In this document: positions 1 through 16,671 of the stretch, one piece after another
Position numbering within the stretch: the first letter of the stretch is position 1
Layout: each line of letters begins with the position of its first letter
Assembly: GCA_000499405.2 (NCBI GenBank)
Contig: HG738137.1
Span: forward strand, 5,580,001 to 5,644,000
Reading direction: 5' to 3'
Source of the DNA: Onchocerca volvulus
Taxonomy: Eukaryota > Nematoda > Chromadorea > Rhabditida > Onchocercidae
Length of the DNA stretch: 64,000 bases
Translations under genes and position numbers: made by a program
Notes under the pieces: generated by a model
Told to the model about the DNA's origin: nothing
Seen by the model: only the letters and a program-made list of their open reading frames with translations
Databases searched by the model: none

Positions 1-809
1 GTGAAATTTGTTAACAGTATTCTGTATATCAAAACTCTTGTTCGAAATAAAAACCGTTATCTATATATCAGTTGGGAAAGTTCTTATTTCTTGAGTATAT
101 GAAAGTCTTTCATCAGATTTAGTTAAAAGTTTATTTAGCAATATTTGATTCGGAAATGTTGTTTGTTCGGATATTCGTGTTATTTAAGGATTAATTTTGA
201 ATGTTCTTTGATTTTATAGTATTGGCAGCAGTTAGTATAGTCTTACTGGTGGCTTTTTATAATATTTCCATAATAAATCACAAAGTATCTTTGCATACTC
301 TATGTTTCTCTCTGTTTTTAAAAGAGCTAGTAGATATTGTACATTTTGTTTACTGTCAGTGATTTATATTCATAAATTATTGGTAATTTTTGTCTTTATT
401 CGTTTTTTGCGTTGTTGTTTACAAAATACAGAATATAACAATGTTCTGATGATCCAGAATATTCATGATCAATACCTTCGAAATTTGGTGACATTTTATC
501 TATCTTTTTACATGAATAGTGAAAGTTCTATTTAAATAACTGAAGACGAGTATCAATATTTTGCAGCGGAAATCTTATCTTTTGATATTTTTGATAACGA
601 AAATTATGATCTCTTGGTATTTTTCTAAGTTTCAGCGTTTTTGAGGCATAGTTGAGAATACACTTTTGTAAGGCTACTGATGCGTAATTTGAAAGAAAAA
701 TGCATACTCTTAAGCGTGTCGTAAATCGGATACCCCATATGTAACCATCATAACATTAAATAAAACATTGCAGTGTATATAAAGGATTTCGAAGAGTAAT
801 TTAAGTTTG
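1..809. other. AT-rich noncoding stretch upstream of the first gene
   Basis: I see no credible coding exon. An open frame at 302-535 is a leucine/phenylalanine/tyrosine-rich translation typical of AT-rich noncoding DNA. The last part (about 700-809) must hold the 5' flank or promoter of the PSMG3-like gene, but no distinctive motif stands out. Confidence 0.5.
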
Positions 810-1564
810 ATGCTTGACAGCCCACAATTACCATCAGTCGTCGACTTGTCATTTGATTATAATGGCAGCAGAACACGATTCAATATAGTTGAATTCGCCA
901 ATGTTAGCACTATTATTATTTCTGACATTGAAAAGATTGGACAAATTGTGCATGTAAGTTATATCTTCCAGTTAAAAGTGATCTTTGCAAAAAGCGCAAT
1001 TTTTTTTTTATTTCTATGTGGATATGAAGGAACACGAAGTATTTTGTCGATGCGTACTGTGTTAAGAATGGCCTAAAAATGTCTTTTTTAGGTAATATTT
1101 CCTGAAGCAGTCGTTACCTCTAGACTCCAACCGACACATAATATTGATTACGATACGAAGATCCTCTTAGGGCCCCCATTGGTAATTCTTTCATTATTTG
1201 GATTGATGTATGGTAACATAGAACTACTGCACATCAGTCATTGATGTCTATGGATGCTTTCCTTGATGTTGTATATTTTTTTTCTTCTTTCTTAAATTCC
1301 TTAAATTTTGAGTTAAATTATTAAATCATTTGCTTCGCTCTTTCATTTTAGCTCCGGTTTCTTGTATTATCCTTAGTATTTTTGACTCATGCACTAATTT
1401 AGTTTTTTCAGGGTGATTTTGATCTTCTCTTAAATCGCTTTGTGAAAATACTGGTTGAACATCATAAACGGTGTAATTTGCTGTTTTCATTGGGCTTGGA
1501 TCATTTCAACATTGATCATGTGCGGCGCATTGTGGCGAAACTCAATGAATATTTGTCACATTAA
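810..1564 (+). CDS. PSMG3: Proteasome assembly chaperone 3-like protein (PSMG3/PAC3 family)
   Basis: Three exons (810-953, 1092-1181, 1412-1564), all joined in phase 0 with GT/AG borders, give 128 aa; human PSMG3 is about 122 aa. The order of features fits the family: an N-terminal beta strand region ending in IIISDIEKIGQIVH, matching the PSMG3 segment around VTQFGKMGTLV; a central TKILLGPP matching TTKVLLG; and a C-terminal helix region GDFDLLLNRFVKILVEH matching the LIHVFAKNLVAFV helix. The family forms a heterodimer with PAC4 that helps build the 20S proteasome alpha ring in the cytosol. The ATG at 810 is chosen because upstream codons are not ATG. The stop TAA (1562-1564) is followed one base later by a strong splice donor (GTAAGT at 1566), so the last exon is also spliced onward; see the next gene. 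Family assignment is by remembered sequence similarity and the protein is small and divergent, hence moderate-high confidence. Confidence 0.75.
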
Positions 1565-4500
1565 AGTAAGTTGAGAAGGATGGAAAAATTTGGGAAAAAA
1601 ATAATGGAAAAAATCGAAAGGTAAAAAGGGGAAAGAAAGAATATTGCCATTAATGTAACATGACCTACCAGATATTGTTGTTATTTATGATAATCACTTT
1701 AAAGGCATTTACATCAATGTTTGACATATTAAATTCACTCACCATTTATATATGAAAATTACATTGGTCACGTTGATACTTAAAGTTAATAATAACGCAA
1801 ATTTAATTTTTGATTTTTTCAGAGTTTAGCAAAAAACCATCACTGTTGCAAAACACTTTTTCAAATACAATTTCGTCAATTTGCTTCAAAAAATGGACAT
1901 GTCAAATGCATCTTCTTGCCTAAAACTTCATTCAAAAAATTCATAAAACCTCGTGAAAGAGCCAGGTTGGATTCAGAGCTGGCATGCTTAGCAAAATTCG
2001 AAAATTTTTATGAATGGCAATTAAAAGAACCGAGCAGGCAGTTATTCCCAATGTTAGTTTATGAATTATGAATATTTTCAATGTAGAAATGCAAGCATAT
2101 TGTTTATTGATTTGCTGTTTTAACAGTTCTGTTCTCCTCTAGTTTATATCGATAATTTATTGTTTCTGTTGAAATTACATTCTGTTTCCATTAGCAATGT
2201 TTCATAGTGATAATTCCAATTACATTTCAGATTTGAACTTTTGGATGGTCCACCTTACGCAAATGGTGATGTACATGTTGGACATGCCATCAATAAAATC
2301 TTAAAAGATTTTGTCGTTCGTAGTCAAGTTTACAATAAGAAGCGTGTTTTATTTCGTCCGGGATGGGATTGTCATGGACTTCCAATTGAATTAAAAGTAG
2401 CAAGAGATAATCAACAAAAGGTTATTAGCATTATGTTTCTTGATAATAGTGTATTTTGAAAATATATTTTTATGAGGAATTATTATTTTCTGAATATTTT
2501 TTTTTTACATCTGGATATTTCAAAACATCTGGATGTATTTCAGAAAGTAATAGGTCTTGTTATTGTTTATTTTTCCAGCTAAAGCTTTCGACATTTAAGG
2601 AGATTTCGTTCGTTGAAATACGAAAAGCTGCTCGGCAGATAGCACTGCATTCAATTGCGTCCCAACAAAATTCATTTAAGAGATGGGCGGTCACAGCTGA
2701 TTGGACAAATCCTTACTATACAATGGATAAAAATTATGTTGCAAAAGAACTCAGGCTTTTCGGTGAATTGTATAGGCTTAAGTTGATTTATCGGACATTC
2801 ATGCCAGTTTACTGGTGAGTTTGCATTCGTTTTTCGAAATTATAGATACATTTTATTGGGTATTCACAATTTTTTTTTTTTTTGAGTTTATGAAAGTAAG
2901 GAAGCAGGCAAATTTGGAATGGTAAAAAGCAAGTAATTCGAAGGGGTCAGAAGTTTCACATTTCCAGGTCACCAAGTTCATTTACAGCTTTAGCTGAATC
3001 AGAATTGGATTATAAGGAACACAACAGCACGGCCATTTTTTATCGATATACGGTAGTTTTGCAAGATTTTTAAGGTCTACTGAAATTTTGAACTCCGATT
3101 GCCAGTTTTTTTTTTTTTTTTTTCCCGAAAAGTTGTACAGTTCATGTTAGATATTCAAAGATCTGAGATTCACAATTCAAAAATTAATATTTTCAGTAAA
3201 GGTGTTCTTAAGATATTATGAAAATGTTTACAGATAATAAATTCCGGATTAATCTTGTCTAAATGTGAGGGAGATGAGCGGCCAACAAAACTTTATGGAT
3301 TGGTTTGGACAACGACTCCATGGACATTGCCAATGAATAACGCAGTTGCGTACAAAAAAGATGCGATTTATGCAGTAGTGGAATTGCTTGCTGAAGGACA
3401 TTATCGGTTGGTACAAGTTTTAGACTTTCATTGGTCTTAATGCAAAGATCAGTTTTTTAAATGAGCATTCAGGTGCTTAATAAATTTATTAGCGGATAGT
3501 TATTTAGTTGAAATAATATGTTTACTGAATTTTACAGACGCCCAACTCGACATTTATATATTTTGGCGAAGGATCTCATTGGTAATTTCGAAAAGGAAAC
3601 TAAAATCACTACTAGGATATTGTCCATTTTTATCGGTAGTGAACTGGAAGGACTTATGTATCGAAGTGCAATGTTTAATGATTTAGCACAACCATTTATA
3701 GAAGCGAATTATGTAACCACTGCTGTTGGAACAGGTCTTGTACACATAAGCTACGCTCATGGCTTAAATGATTTCAAAGTAATTTGTTTCCAGTTACTTG
3801 TGGATATTATTTTAGATATTCAGAAAATTTTTCACTTGTTCAATTGCAGAAGGTATGAAAAGTCTACTGTTTTGCAGTAATTTGTTTTAATTGTTCATTA
3901 TTTCTTTCCAGGTAGCATTAAAATTGGGTGAAAAAGTACGCTGCTTTGTGGATGAACAGGGCTGTTACACAAGGGATCTCGGTCATGATTTAGAGGGTAA
4001 AAATGTTTTATGGGAAGGAAACGATGCCGTTCTACAAATGTTTAGGAAGAATGTTGTCTACACGCATCAATACAAACATCAATATCCTTATGATTGGAGA
4101 ACAAAACAGGTGTCGTATAATTCTGTAAAAGACTATTGATTAGTGAAAGCTCATAGAAAGTTATTAATTAACTTTTTTTTCAGTAATAAGTATGCTTTTT
4201 AGTTAATTCATTATTCATCAAAACTATTTTGTTGAATTTTTTTTTAGGATAGGTAAAATAGATCAATTTGTTGGAATTGTAAAATTTTTTATGGTGAAGA
4301 TGTGGAAGGCCAATAGTAGTCTCTATTGGACATATAAAATTATATATATGTTGAATATAGAATATGTAAGATTAGTGTAAAATTTTAGCCAGTAATCATA
4401 CGAAGTAGTAAACAATGGTTCATTGATGTTTCGCAAGTTGGTGTTGAGGCAGCCAAAAAAATTGAGAGCGAAGCACTGTCTATAGGAAGTCCTCATTCAG

Positions 4501-7500
4501 GTAGTTCATTTCAGCGATTCATTTCAATGAGGTAATTCAGCATTTCAATTAAATTATTTGAAAAAAGCTTTGCACTTTAATTTACCGATTTCTTGGTTAT
4601 TCATGTAATCATTCTTACCTATTATATTAACTTTATTTATTGATTAATCGTTTCCAAAGCTGGATCAAAAATGTGTTTGTTTTATCGACACTTTTTTTTT
4701 TCAATACAAGTTATTTAATTATGTTTTCTAAGTGATTTAATTATGCCCTGAATCATATTTTAATTACCATTTTCCTATTCATTATTGAACTTTGTAAAAT
4801 TTAACAATTTACTATTGTTTTCTTCAGATAAAACAGAAGCTCTGTTAACTCAACTAAAAAATCGGATTTCTTGGTGTATTTCACGGCAGCGATGTTGGGG
4901 TACGCCTATTCCTGCATTTTATAAAACAGATGGTAGCATCATCATAGGCGAGGATATCATCAATGCTGTGGCGGAAAGCATCGAAAAATATGGCACTGAC
5001 ATTTGGTGGGAACGTAAGGCGCGCGAGTTATTTCCTGCGAAGGTATTAATTATTTAAAATTTATTGTTTTATTGTTTCTGAAAAGTGTATGTTGAGTTTA
5101 TAATCCTTCTTCACCTCTTCATATGCTGAAAATATCGATTCTTAGATGCTTGGTTATCGTTTTCTTCCTTTATCCTATTTTCCAGCTAATTATAAAAAAA
5201 AAAAAAAAAAGCAAATTTTTTATTTGAATCATAGATTATAGATATTCATAAACCGGAAGTGATTCGAAATTTATGTTCCTGGTTCATTTAAATATTGCAG
5301 CTAATGAATAAATATGGAATTGGAGCAGAGGAAAAATTGGAAAAGTCACGCGACATACTAGATGTTTGGTTGGATAGCGGAGTTGCATGGGCATCGGCAC
5401 GCCAAAGGACGGAATCTGTTGATCTAGTTCTAGAAGGCCTTGACCAATTCCGAGGCTGGTTTCAGTCTCTTTCGTTAACTTCATTTGCTTTGAATGTTAG
5501 TTATAAATTGGAACAAATTCATTTGAAGTAAATCAAAAATTCAGGCATACGAAATGAACATTTACTAGCATACAACACATTCTTGTTATATTTCAAATAA
5601 TTTATTTATACCGAAATGTCACCATCATTAAGCTGAGTGGATAAATGACCGCTTTATGTGTGATTGTTAGTTTATTAAATTTCCGCTCAGTTATGTTTAT
5701 TAGCTTAATTGAATTTTACTTTGATTCGATTGTATGAAACATAATTTCGGCTCTTCTGAATTTTATCTCATATGAACATTCGGACTCGTCGTTTTTTAAT
5801 TGGCCGTTATTTTATTTCAGAATAAATTACCATACAAATGCATTTACGTTCATGCTTTTGCAGTGGATGAAAATGAACAAAAGATGTCGAAATCAGTAGG
5901 AAATGTAATCAGCCCTGAACTAGTTTGTTCTTCATTATTGAAAAAAAAAAAACTGTAAAATAAATATTTGAAAAAAATGGAGATTTTGTAGTCAAATAGT
6001 TTTTATAGATCATTTTGTATAATACATAAGAATCTATCAAATATTGGCTGCATAGTGCTGTAATGCAGTTTAATGTTTATGAAAGACATCCTTTTTTTTC
6101 ATTCTTTAATTGCATCTTGTCGAGAAATCTATGATTTAAAGTTTGGTTGAAAATTACTGAAATATTTAGAATTCGAGCTGGAAATTTATTTGTTCAAGGT
6201 GGGCATATAGGCCCTGTTAGTACTTCCGTTCTCGTACAAGAAATCTATATTCCTGAACAGATTACAGATGGTTCGCTGCATGCAGAACCTCATGGCGCTG
6301 ATGGTCTTCGCCTTTGGGTAGCACAGTATGGGTGCGAAGGTGATAAGGCACGAATTGGCTCTTCGGTAATGGAAGAAGTTAAACGAAACTATACGCAGCT
6401 GCGTACGTCATTCTGGTTTCTGCTTGGTGCGGTCAGTGGTTATAAAGGAGACATTTGTTATGGTGAAAAATTTTATATTGATAGGGTGAGTTTATTTAAC
6501 GACCAAGAGAAGTTTTTAGTGATACAGATAAATTTAACTGTAATTAAATTAAACACTCACTGGGTTCATAGATCAGGGAAAAAAAAACTTTTGCGTTTAT
6601 TACTTCCTCACTCTTATTTCTTGTTATTATTCAGTATTTTGGATTTTTTAATCGATTTCCTAGTAATACTTTGTTTTTGATGCATTTAAATAATTTTCAT
6701 CGTTAATCACTATGTCAGAGATTATTTTGCCATATTTATCATTTATCTGAAATAAATTGCAAAGGATTTTTTCAGTACATTTTACAAGAATTAGCAAAAT
6801 TTTCACAGCGATGTCTCAAAAATTGGAATGACTATCGTTTTCCGTTGATGATTAACGAATATATGCAATTCTTGCAACATCCGCTCAATTCACCTTACAT
6901 TGTAAGCAGTATTTATGTTTAATTTTTCTAAAAAAAAAGTTAAGTTGATTCGCTATCCTATACTTTTTTTGTTTAGATTACAGGCATTCAGCTAAATTAT
7001 AATTAACAAGCGCTGTTCGTCATTCAGTGCAAGAGACGTTATGTTCTAAATTTTGTAATAAAGTTTCCTGGATAAATAGATATTAATATTAAGTGATTGA
7101 TTTTTAGGTTTGTATATCGATGAGTCTTCTTTTATATTTAATGGACCTACTGTTCGCTTTAAAGTTTTAAATTAAGAAAAATTGGTTTTTTTTATGATTT
7201 GAATTTCAGAGCAGTGTGAAAAATAGATTATACTGTGGAACGCTTTCTGAAAGACAGAATGCTCAAGCAACATTGGCAAAAATTGGATTGAATTTAGCAG
7301 CACTTCTTGCGCCGATATTGCCTCATTTGGTGACGGAGTTTTTCATGTATCATCCATGCATTAAAAATCCCGCTGTTGCTTTAAGGTAAAAAAATCATTT
7401 GAAATCCGATTACTTAGGAAGTTTTACCTAGCAATTTCTTTTTCGAAATTTTTGAAATTGAAGTCTTCGATTGGAAACAGTCGCTTTTTGGAATATCGCT

Positions 7501-8121
7501 GTCAATTTTAGAGAATGCAATCAGTTTTATTGCTCTGACGATTCAAATATGACTGAATTGTATTCCGTCATGGATTCTGCTCTCAATATTCGAGCTCAAA
7601 TGTTGGAACAGTATGGACAGAATGATCTCTCTCGATTGGTACACAGTTTATAAATTCTCACCAATCCTCAGTTAAATTGGTTAGCGGGCAAAAAATTACA
7701 TAGTCATTTATGCATTATAGCAATAGAAAGAAGATAGAAAGGAAGTAAACTTTTTGTGTTTATGTTACTACGTTTTAGTTTCAATAATTTTCCTTGTTTT
7801 TAGGGAGTTTTGATAAAAGGTCCCGATATTAGCCTCCGGAAACTATATTCACTGCAAGCAGAATCATGTTCATATCATTCGCAGTTAGTGGAAATTCTTG
7901 GTGTTTCTATGGTTCGAATAGAATATGACAATACCAATGAAGAAATCATAATTCATCCGGTGACTTGCGAACGAGATTTTTGTAAACGGTGTAGAAGAAA
8001 TGTAAAGCTTAAAGAGGACGATTATTGCGATCGATGTTCAAAATCGATGGCGGAAAATGAATTATTTCATGAAATGGGCACCGAGAATATTTTTTCAAAA
8101 CCTTCATTATCTTCAGGGTAG
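1518..8121 (+). CDS. iars-2: Mitochondrial isoleucyl-tRNA synthetase
   Basis: Class I aminoacyl-tRNA synthetase that charges mitochondrial tRNA-Ile. Seventeen exons join in frame: start-1565, 1823-2052, 2231-2420, 2579-2814, 2968-3052, 3234-3406, 3538-3778, 3912-4109, 4389-4500, 4828-5042, 5301-5495, 5821-5922, 6261-6485, 6776-6901, 7210-7385, 7512-7638, 7804-8121. This gives about 989 aa from the ATG at 1545, or 998 from 1518 (human IARS2 about 1012). Signatures in order: [14 protein letters not shown] (HIGH motif), PVYWSPSS, the editing-domain [15 protein letters not shown], the catalytic-core DVWLDSG and [18 protein letters not shown] (KMSKS loop), [11 protein letters not shown], and a C-terminal zinc finger CxxxFCxRC...CDRC. 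The N-terminus ([10 protein letters not shown], basic, few acidic residues) looks like a mitochondrial presequence. Exon 1823-2052 has no in-frame ATG, so the start must be upstream. A poly(A) signal AATAAA lies near 8384. Confidence 0.95.
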
Positions 8122-9108
8122 TGCAAGTGATAGTGATGTTTAGTCGAAATATAATCAGTTTGAAAACTTGAGAATCTTCTTGTCAGTATCATGTTTCACA
8201 GAAGTTGTATCAAAAAACTGTAAAGTAGCAGTGAATTAAATTTTCGGCCGACATTTTATATGGAGTTTTTTTTTTTTTTTTTTTTTTAAAAAAAGTAGTT
8301 TTTGATTTCTACTCATCATGCACTTTCCTGTTATGGAAGTGTCTGGTTATTATGAATTGATTAACATAAATCAGAGTACTAAAAATAAAAGTGTCTTGCT
8401 GAAGGATAAGTAGGAGATGAATTTGAAATATCTTCAAATTTACGAAAAGTCTCGCATGATGTAGGATTCATTTTATGAAATATGATTGTTCGTTATTTTC
8501 AAAAAATATTATATTATCTTCAGCAGTCTTTGTTGCTTACTTGTAGGCTTACATAGTTCATTTAGAAAATAATGAGAATTTCCCTCTCCTTCGTTCGCTC
8601 ATTGGGGAATCATACTCCAAAGCATTTTGGGACTTCTTGTTATTGTTGTAATTACCTTTATCATAATAGTGGTTTCTTTTTTTTATCGAGTGTTGAATTA
8701 AAAAAATTGAATTTGAATTGGAACTATTCTTGCAAAATAATCATTATGTTTTGGTCTAAGAGTCCAACCGCTGTTATTGCGTGCATGAAAATTCCAATAC
8801 AGAATATGTCAGTTGATATCGGATAGATATGTAAGTAATTTTGCAATGGTCCCAGTGAATTTCAAGTTTTTCTGAGTTTCAAATTGGTGTGATATTTTTG
8901 ATTAACGGTTTTCGAAATTTATTGTGATTTGGCCTACCAAACTGAATTGATTTTTATGCATCAAAATGTTAACTTCGGCTATCATCTCAATCGGGGATTC
9001 AGTATTGGAAAACTAGGACTAATACAGTGATAAAAATAAGTAAAACGGGGAGAAGCGAACTTTATTATTTTATTTTATATATATAAGAAGTATTTATTGT
9101 TGTTTTAG
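8122..9108. other. Intergenic region, iars-2 3' UTR and upstream of MADF-BESS gene
   Basis: Holds the iars-2 3' UTR with AATAAA near 8384 and long T/A tracts (about 8265-8290). A good donor-like GTAAGT follows 8829 and could end a noncoding 5' exon of the next gene. No coding exon is supported. Confidence 0.4.
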
Positions 9109-11510
9109 AGGAATTGTTGGAGAACTGAAAACCTGAATATCGTGAAAATCGATTCTTCGGTTTTTTGTCGTGGTGGACGGGGCGGGACGGTGGTGACGCG
9201 AAGTGTTAGCAATTTGTCGTCACATGTTATTCCGGATGCAATTCGTGTTGCTATGCGTGCTGTAGATGCTTCCACGGCTGCAACAAGCGCTACGTACGTT
9301 GAGACTATGTTGCCCAATGAACACGAAAGCGTTTTTGTGGAGGTTTGTAATTCATATTGCTATTTTCCAGAATAATTTTGAGCACTTTTCAACACTTTGA
9401 TTTCTTGAAACAACTTTGAATCTGGATGCTGTAATAACTTTTCATCTAATGTTAATTTTACTTATATTTTTACTCTCGTACTTTATTTGGTTTTAATTAA
9501 ATCCTTTCATCTAATTTTATTTTTGTCGCAAATTTATCAAGTTATAAACCCCTTTTTCCGAATAGTTTTTGTTTTTTCATTTCATATTGTTAAACTGTTC
9601 AATAAATTATTGAATTGTGAAATTTTGGGGAAAATGATATTTTGTTGCTTATTGGTCTACATAAGAACATGTAGGATAGCTACAAACTATTTCAGTGTTA
9701 GCTATGAATTTTTTCCGTAAAAATTAGAATCATCCCATACAGGATTCGCATTTAATTAAAATCAAATGACTATCTCAATGAAACATTGGACGAAGAAGTA
9801 ATTCGAATAGTTGTTTAATAAGTTAATGAAGGATTTCGAAAGAAAAGATGGAATATGGAAGTTGCATTACTGTCATTTAACTAGAAAAAAAAAACAGTGG
9901 TTTACAGATACCTGTGGATAAAAGCAGTGAAATGGAAATGGGAGTGGAGCATGAGCACCATATGCCACATCATCACGAAAGTCGACGAACAGTCGGGAAG
10001 ATAAACGATGAGCTAAGATTTTCGATCATTGATGCTGTTTATCTTCGGCCTGCAATTTGGGATCACGGTCGAGAATTGAGAAATTTGGGCCAGCGAAAAG
10101 ACCATTTCATTGAAATTGCTGCACTTCTTAGTACCGATGAAAACTTGCTTTCTTGTAAGCATCTTTACATATTTACTTTTGAAAAAATTAGTGTCCATCT
10201 TTATTCACTTTTTTTTTATTCACTTATAATAAATAAACGATTTCATAATTTATTGGATTATGCAACAGCAAAAAAAAAAAAAAGATTAGACTTTCGTATC
10301 AAATAACTTTAAAATAAGAATGTTCGAATTAATTACAATAAATCATTTTGGAAAAAAGAAGTTAGATAATTCCAAAAAAAAAAAAAAAAGAATTCACAAA
10401 AGAATAAAAGTCGTAAATAGAAAAGTGAGGAAGTGAGACTGCTAAGAAATAGAATTCATGATAATTTCTTTTGTGTAACTATCTGTGTTAATCTACTACC
10501 TAGCCATCATATGGCAATGATGAATTTATTTGGTTGTTTTCCTTGCTCCTGATATATGATATTTCACTTATGTCTTTGCATTTAGGCCATGATATTGAGA
10601 AACAGTGGAAAAATTTAAAAGATTCGTACTTCAAACTTCGGAAAAAAGTGAAAATAGATGCTTCTGGAAAATTGATACAACCGCGCTGGAAATATTTCTC
10701 GGCCATGATGTTTCTTGATAGACTCAGCAATAGCAACGCTTCATTTTCGGGAACCAAAACTTCAGTATACGATGAAATAAATGATGCAGCTCTTGTTCGT
10801 CAAGAATCCTTTCTTGGGAAGAGAAATGATGATGGAAATTTGACACCTGTTGGCTCCAGCAGACATTTTATTGATGGAAGGTGCAGAATAAAAAAGGCCA
10901 TGATTTCAGCTTCGAACACTGTTGACGGGGAGCCAGGAGAATCGACAGTACTCGCTACAGAAGATGAATATTCTGCATTTTGTAAGTTGTACCAAGAAAT
11001 TATTCTTGCCTGTAAGTTGTACCAAGAAATTATTCTTGCCTCTACTGTTTTGTCAGGATTTCCAAGTTGAATTGATTGAGACGTTGTAGATCTACTTCAT
11101 TAATTTCCTCATACAATACATTTTAACTCTAAATTATCAAGGAACATTTGCGGAAATCGGACATTAGCTCCTAGAATGAGCTATATTTCTCAAAACGCCT
11201 TTTCACTGTATTCTGCAATTATTTATTATAAAATATGAGTAAATTTATTTCTTATTACCAACTATTAGTGTGAAAACAAATATTCAGCTACCTGAAGAAG
11301 CCAAAAGGAAGAAGACTAATGATGAACTTCTGTTATTTTGACTCACATTAAATTCAGTTTGGTCTTGTTTCAGGTAATTCGTTGATCTATCCACTACGTG
11401 ACATAGGCAGTATGAATCGACTAGAGTACGTAAAATTGCAAAAGGTGATCCGTGACGTGATACACGAGAAGCAAATGGAATTATTAGAGAATGAATCAGC
11501 AGGACAGTAA
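9109..11510 (+). CDS. MADF-BESS domain DNA-binding protein
   Basis: Four exons: 9109-9342, 9908-10154, 10586-10981, 11374-11510. From the first in-frame ATG (9253) the product is about 289 aa. A low-complexity Glu/His-rich stretch (HEHHMPHHHESRR) precedes a MADF domain split across exons 2 and 3: FSIIDAVYLRPAIWDHG, RKDHFIEIAALL, then CHDIEKQWKNLKDSYFKLRK and PRWKYFSAMMFLDRL. MADF is a Myb/SANT-like DNA-binding fold. The last exon completes a BESS-type motif: EDEYSAFCNSLIYPLRDI followed by LEYVKLQKVIRDVI, with the acidic lead-in, S-L-x-x-x-L and amphipathic helix of BESS protein-interaction domains. So it is probably a nuclear transcription regulator of the Adf-1/MADF-BESS group. The exon at 9109 is open upstream of 9253 without an ATG; either the mRNA is trans-spliced at 9108 with a 5' UTR, or an unseen exon supplies the start. 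A 30-base tandem duplication sits on the exon 3 donor. AATAAA near 11659. Confidence 0.8.
10981..11040 (+). repeat. Perfect 30-base tandem duplication spanning a splice donor
   Basis: Bases 10981-11010 are repeated exactly at 11011-11040. Each copy begins TGTAAGTTG, so the splice donor GTAAGT of MADF-BESS exon 3 is present twice. The unit is a multiple of three and open in frame, so use of the second donor would insert ten residues. Confidence 0.97.
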
Positions 11511-12659
11511 AATGACATTTTTATGTGCTAATTTTAATGAAAGAAATTCATGAAGAATAGAAACGAATTATTTTTTTCAACTTATCGTTCTTTTATTTGC
11601 GGACACTTAATATGATGTATGTTTTTATGTATATATGTATTGATGAACATTTTGCACTAATAAAAGTTCTGGAAAATAAAATGAACGAAAGAGCTGTAAA
11701 AAAAAGTAAAATAAAGCAAATAAAAGCCGTCCACATTTCCTGGCTCAGTGTATGTACACAGAGAAAGATATATTTGATTATTGATCGTTCGGTAGGATTC
11801 AGATGAATTTGACAAAAAATGAACCGTGTGTCATGTATTCTGTCCAGTCTTTCATTTTATTCTTGATCTAACGATAAAGATCGCTACTTCGAAATTTTTC
11901 CGTTCGTTATGTTTCCGTCAGCTGATGAACATTTTATCTCATATCTATTTGCTTTATTTAGTATTGTGGTAATTAGTGTTGATGTTCTTTTTGGTCTTCC
12001 CAAACTACTGTAACCATCTACTATTCAACGTGATCTTCTCATTCAGATTCCATCCTAATGTAACGATACTCATTGATTCACCACATTCTCTCCCTTCGCA
12101 TAACTCAAAAAGCATCGTCCTACTTCATTAAGTATATAGAAAAATCGGAAGCTACTATGATTCATCGAATGCGTAAATGCAGAGGAATCCGAGGTTAAAA
12201 TAATTCAGGGAAACCATTGGAATGAGGTACGGATGCGAGGGAAATAGGGTTCAGGGTTCTTTTGGAATGCGAATTAAAAGTATTGGGAAAACATGATAGC
12301 ATTTGCTGTTCGAAATTTTTATTCAAATTGGAGAAATACTGACTCATAATGAGAATAGCTAATATTGATCAAGTGACGCTTATGTTTCGGATAGATTGCT
12401 CTTACTGTAAAATTCTTTGATCTTTAGGGAGCGGATTTCAATAATTGATAAAAGAGTATTACGGTAACTCGCTATTAGACGTTTCATTCATCCATCTGAT
12501 CCGAAGTAGATAAATTGAATTAGATGTTAATTGGATTAGCCATAAATTGAATTAAACGTAAATCAGATTGCTATCAATTCACGTACACATAAAGTGGGAA
12601 TTTCGTTATAGGAAATATACAATAATAGAATTAAATGAAGCATAAAAAATAATTCAGGA
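11511..12659. other. Intergenic region between MADF-BESS gene and rtcb-1
   Basis: Contains the short MADF-BESS 3' UTR (AATAAA near 11659) and then AT-rich DNA without credible exons. The rtcb-1 start is preceded by an AATTCAG acceptor at about 12654-12658, two bases before the ATG, a pattern expected of a spliced-leader trans-splice site. Confidence 0.5.

Positions 12660-16671
<4,012 letters not shown>

Noticed and set aside
3407..3416. Alternative iars-2 donor GTACAAG after 3409
   Set aside because: Its phase leads to a stop in the next exon; the GTTGGT donor after 3406 keeps the frame.
6170..6260. Upstream extension of the iars-2 exon before 6261
   Set aside because: It is open in frame but would need a phase the KMSKS exon cannot supply, and it inserts about 30 residues absent from the family. 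The acceptor at 6260 gives a direct SPEL to ITDG join.
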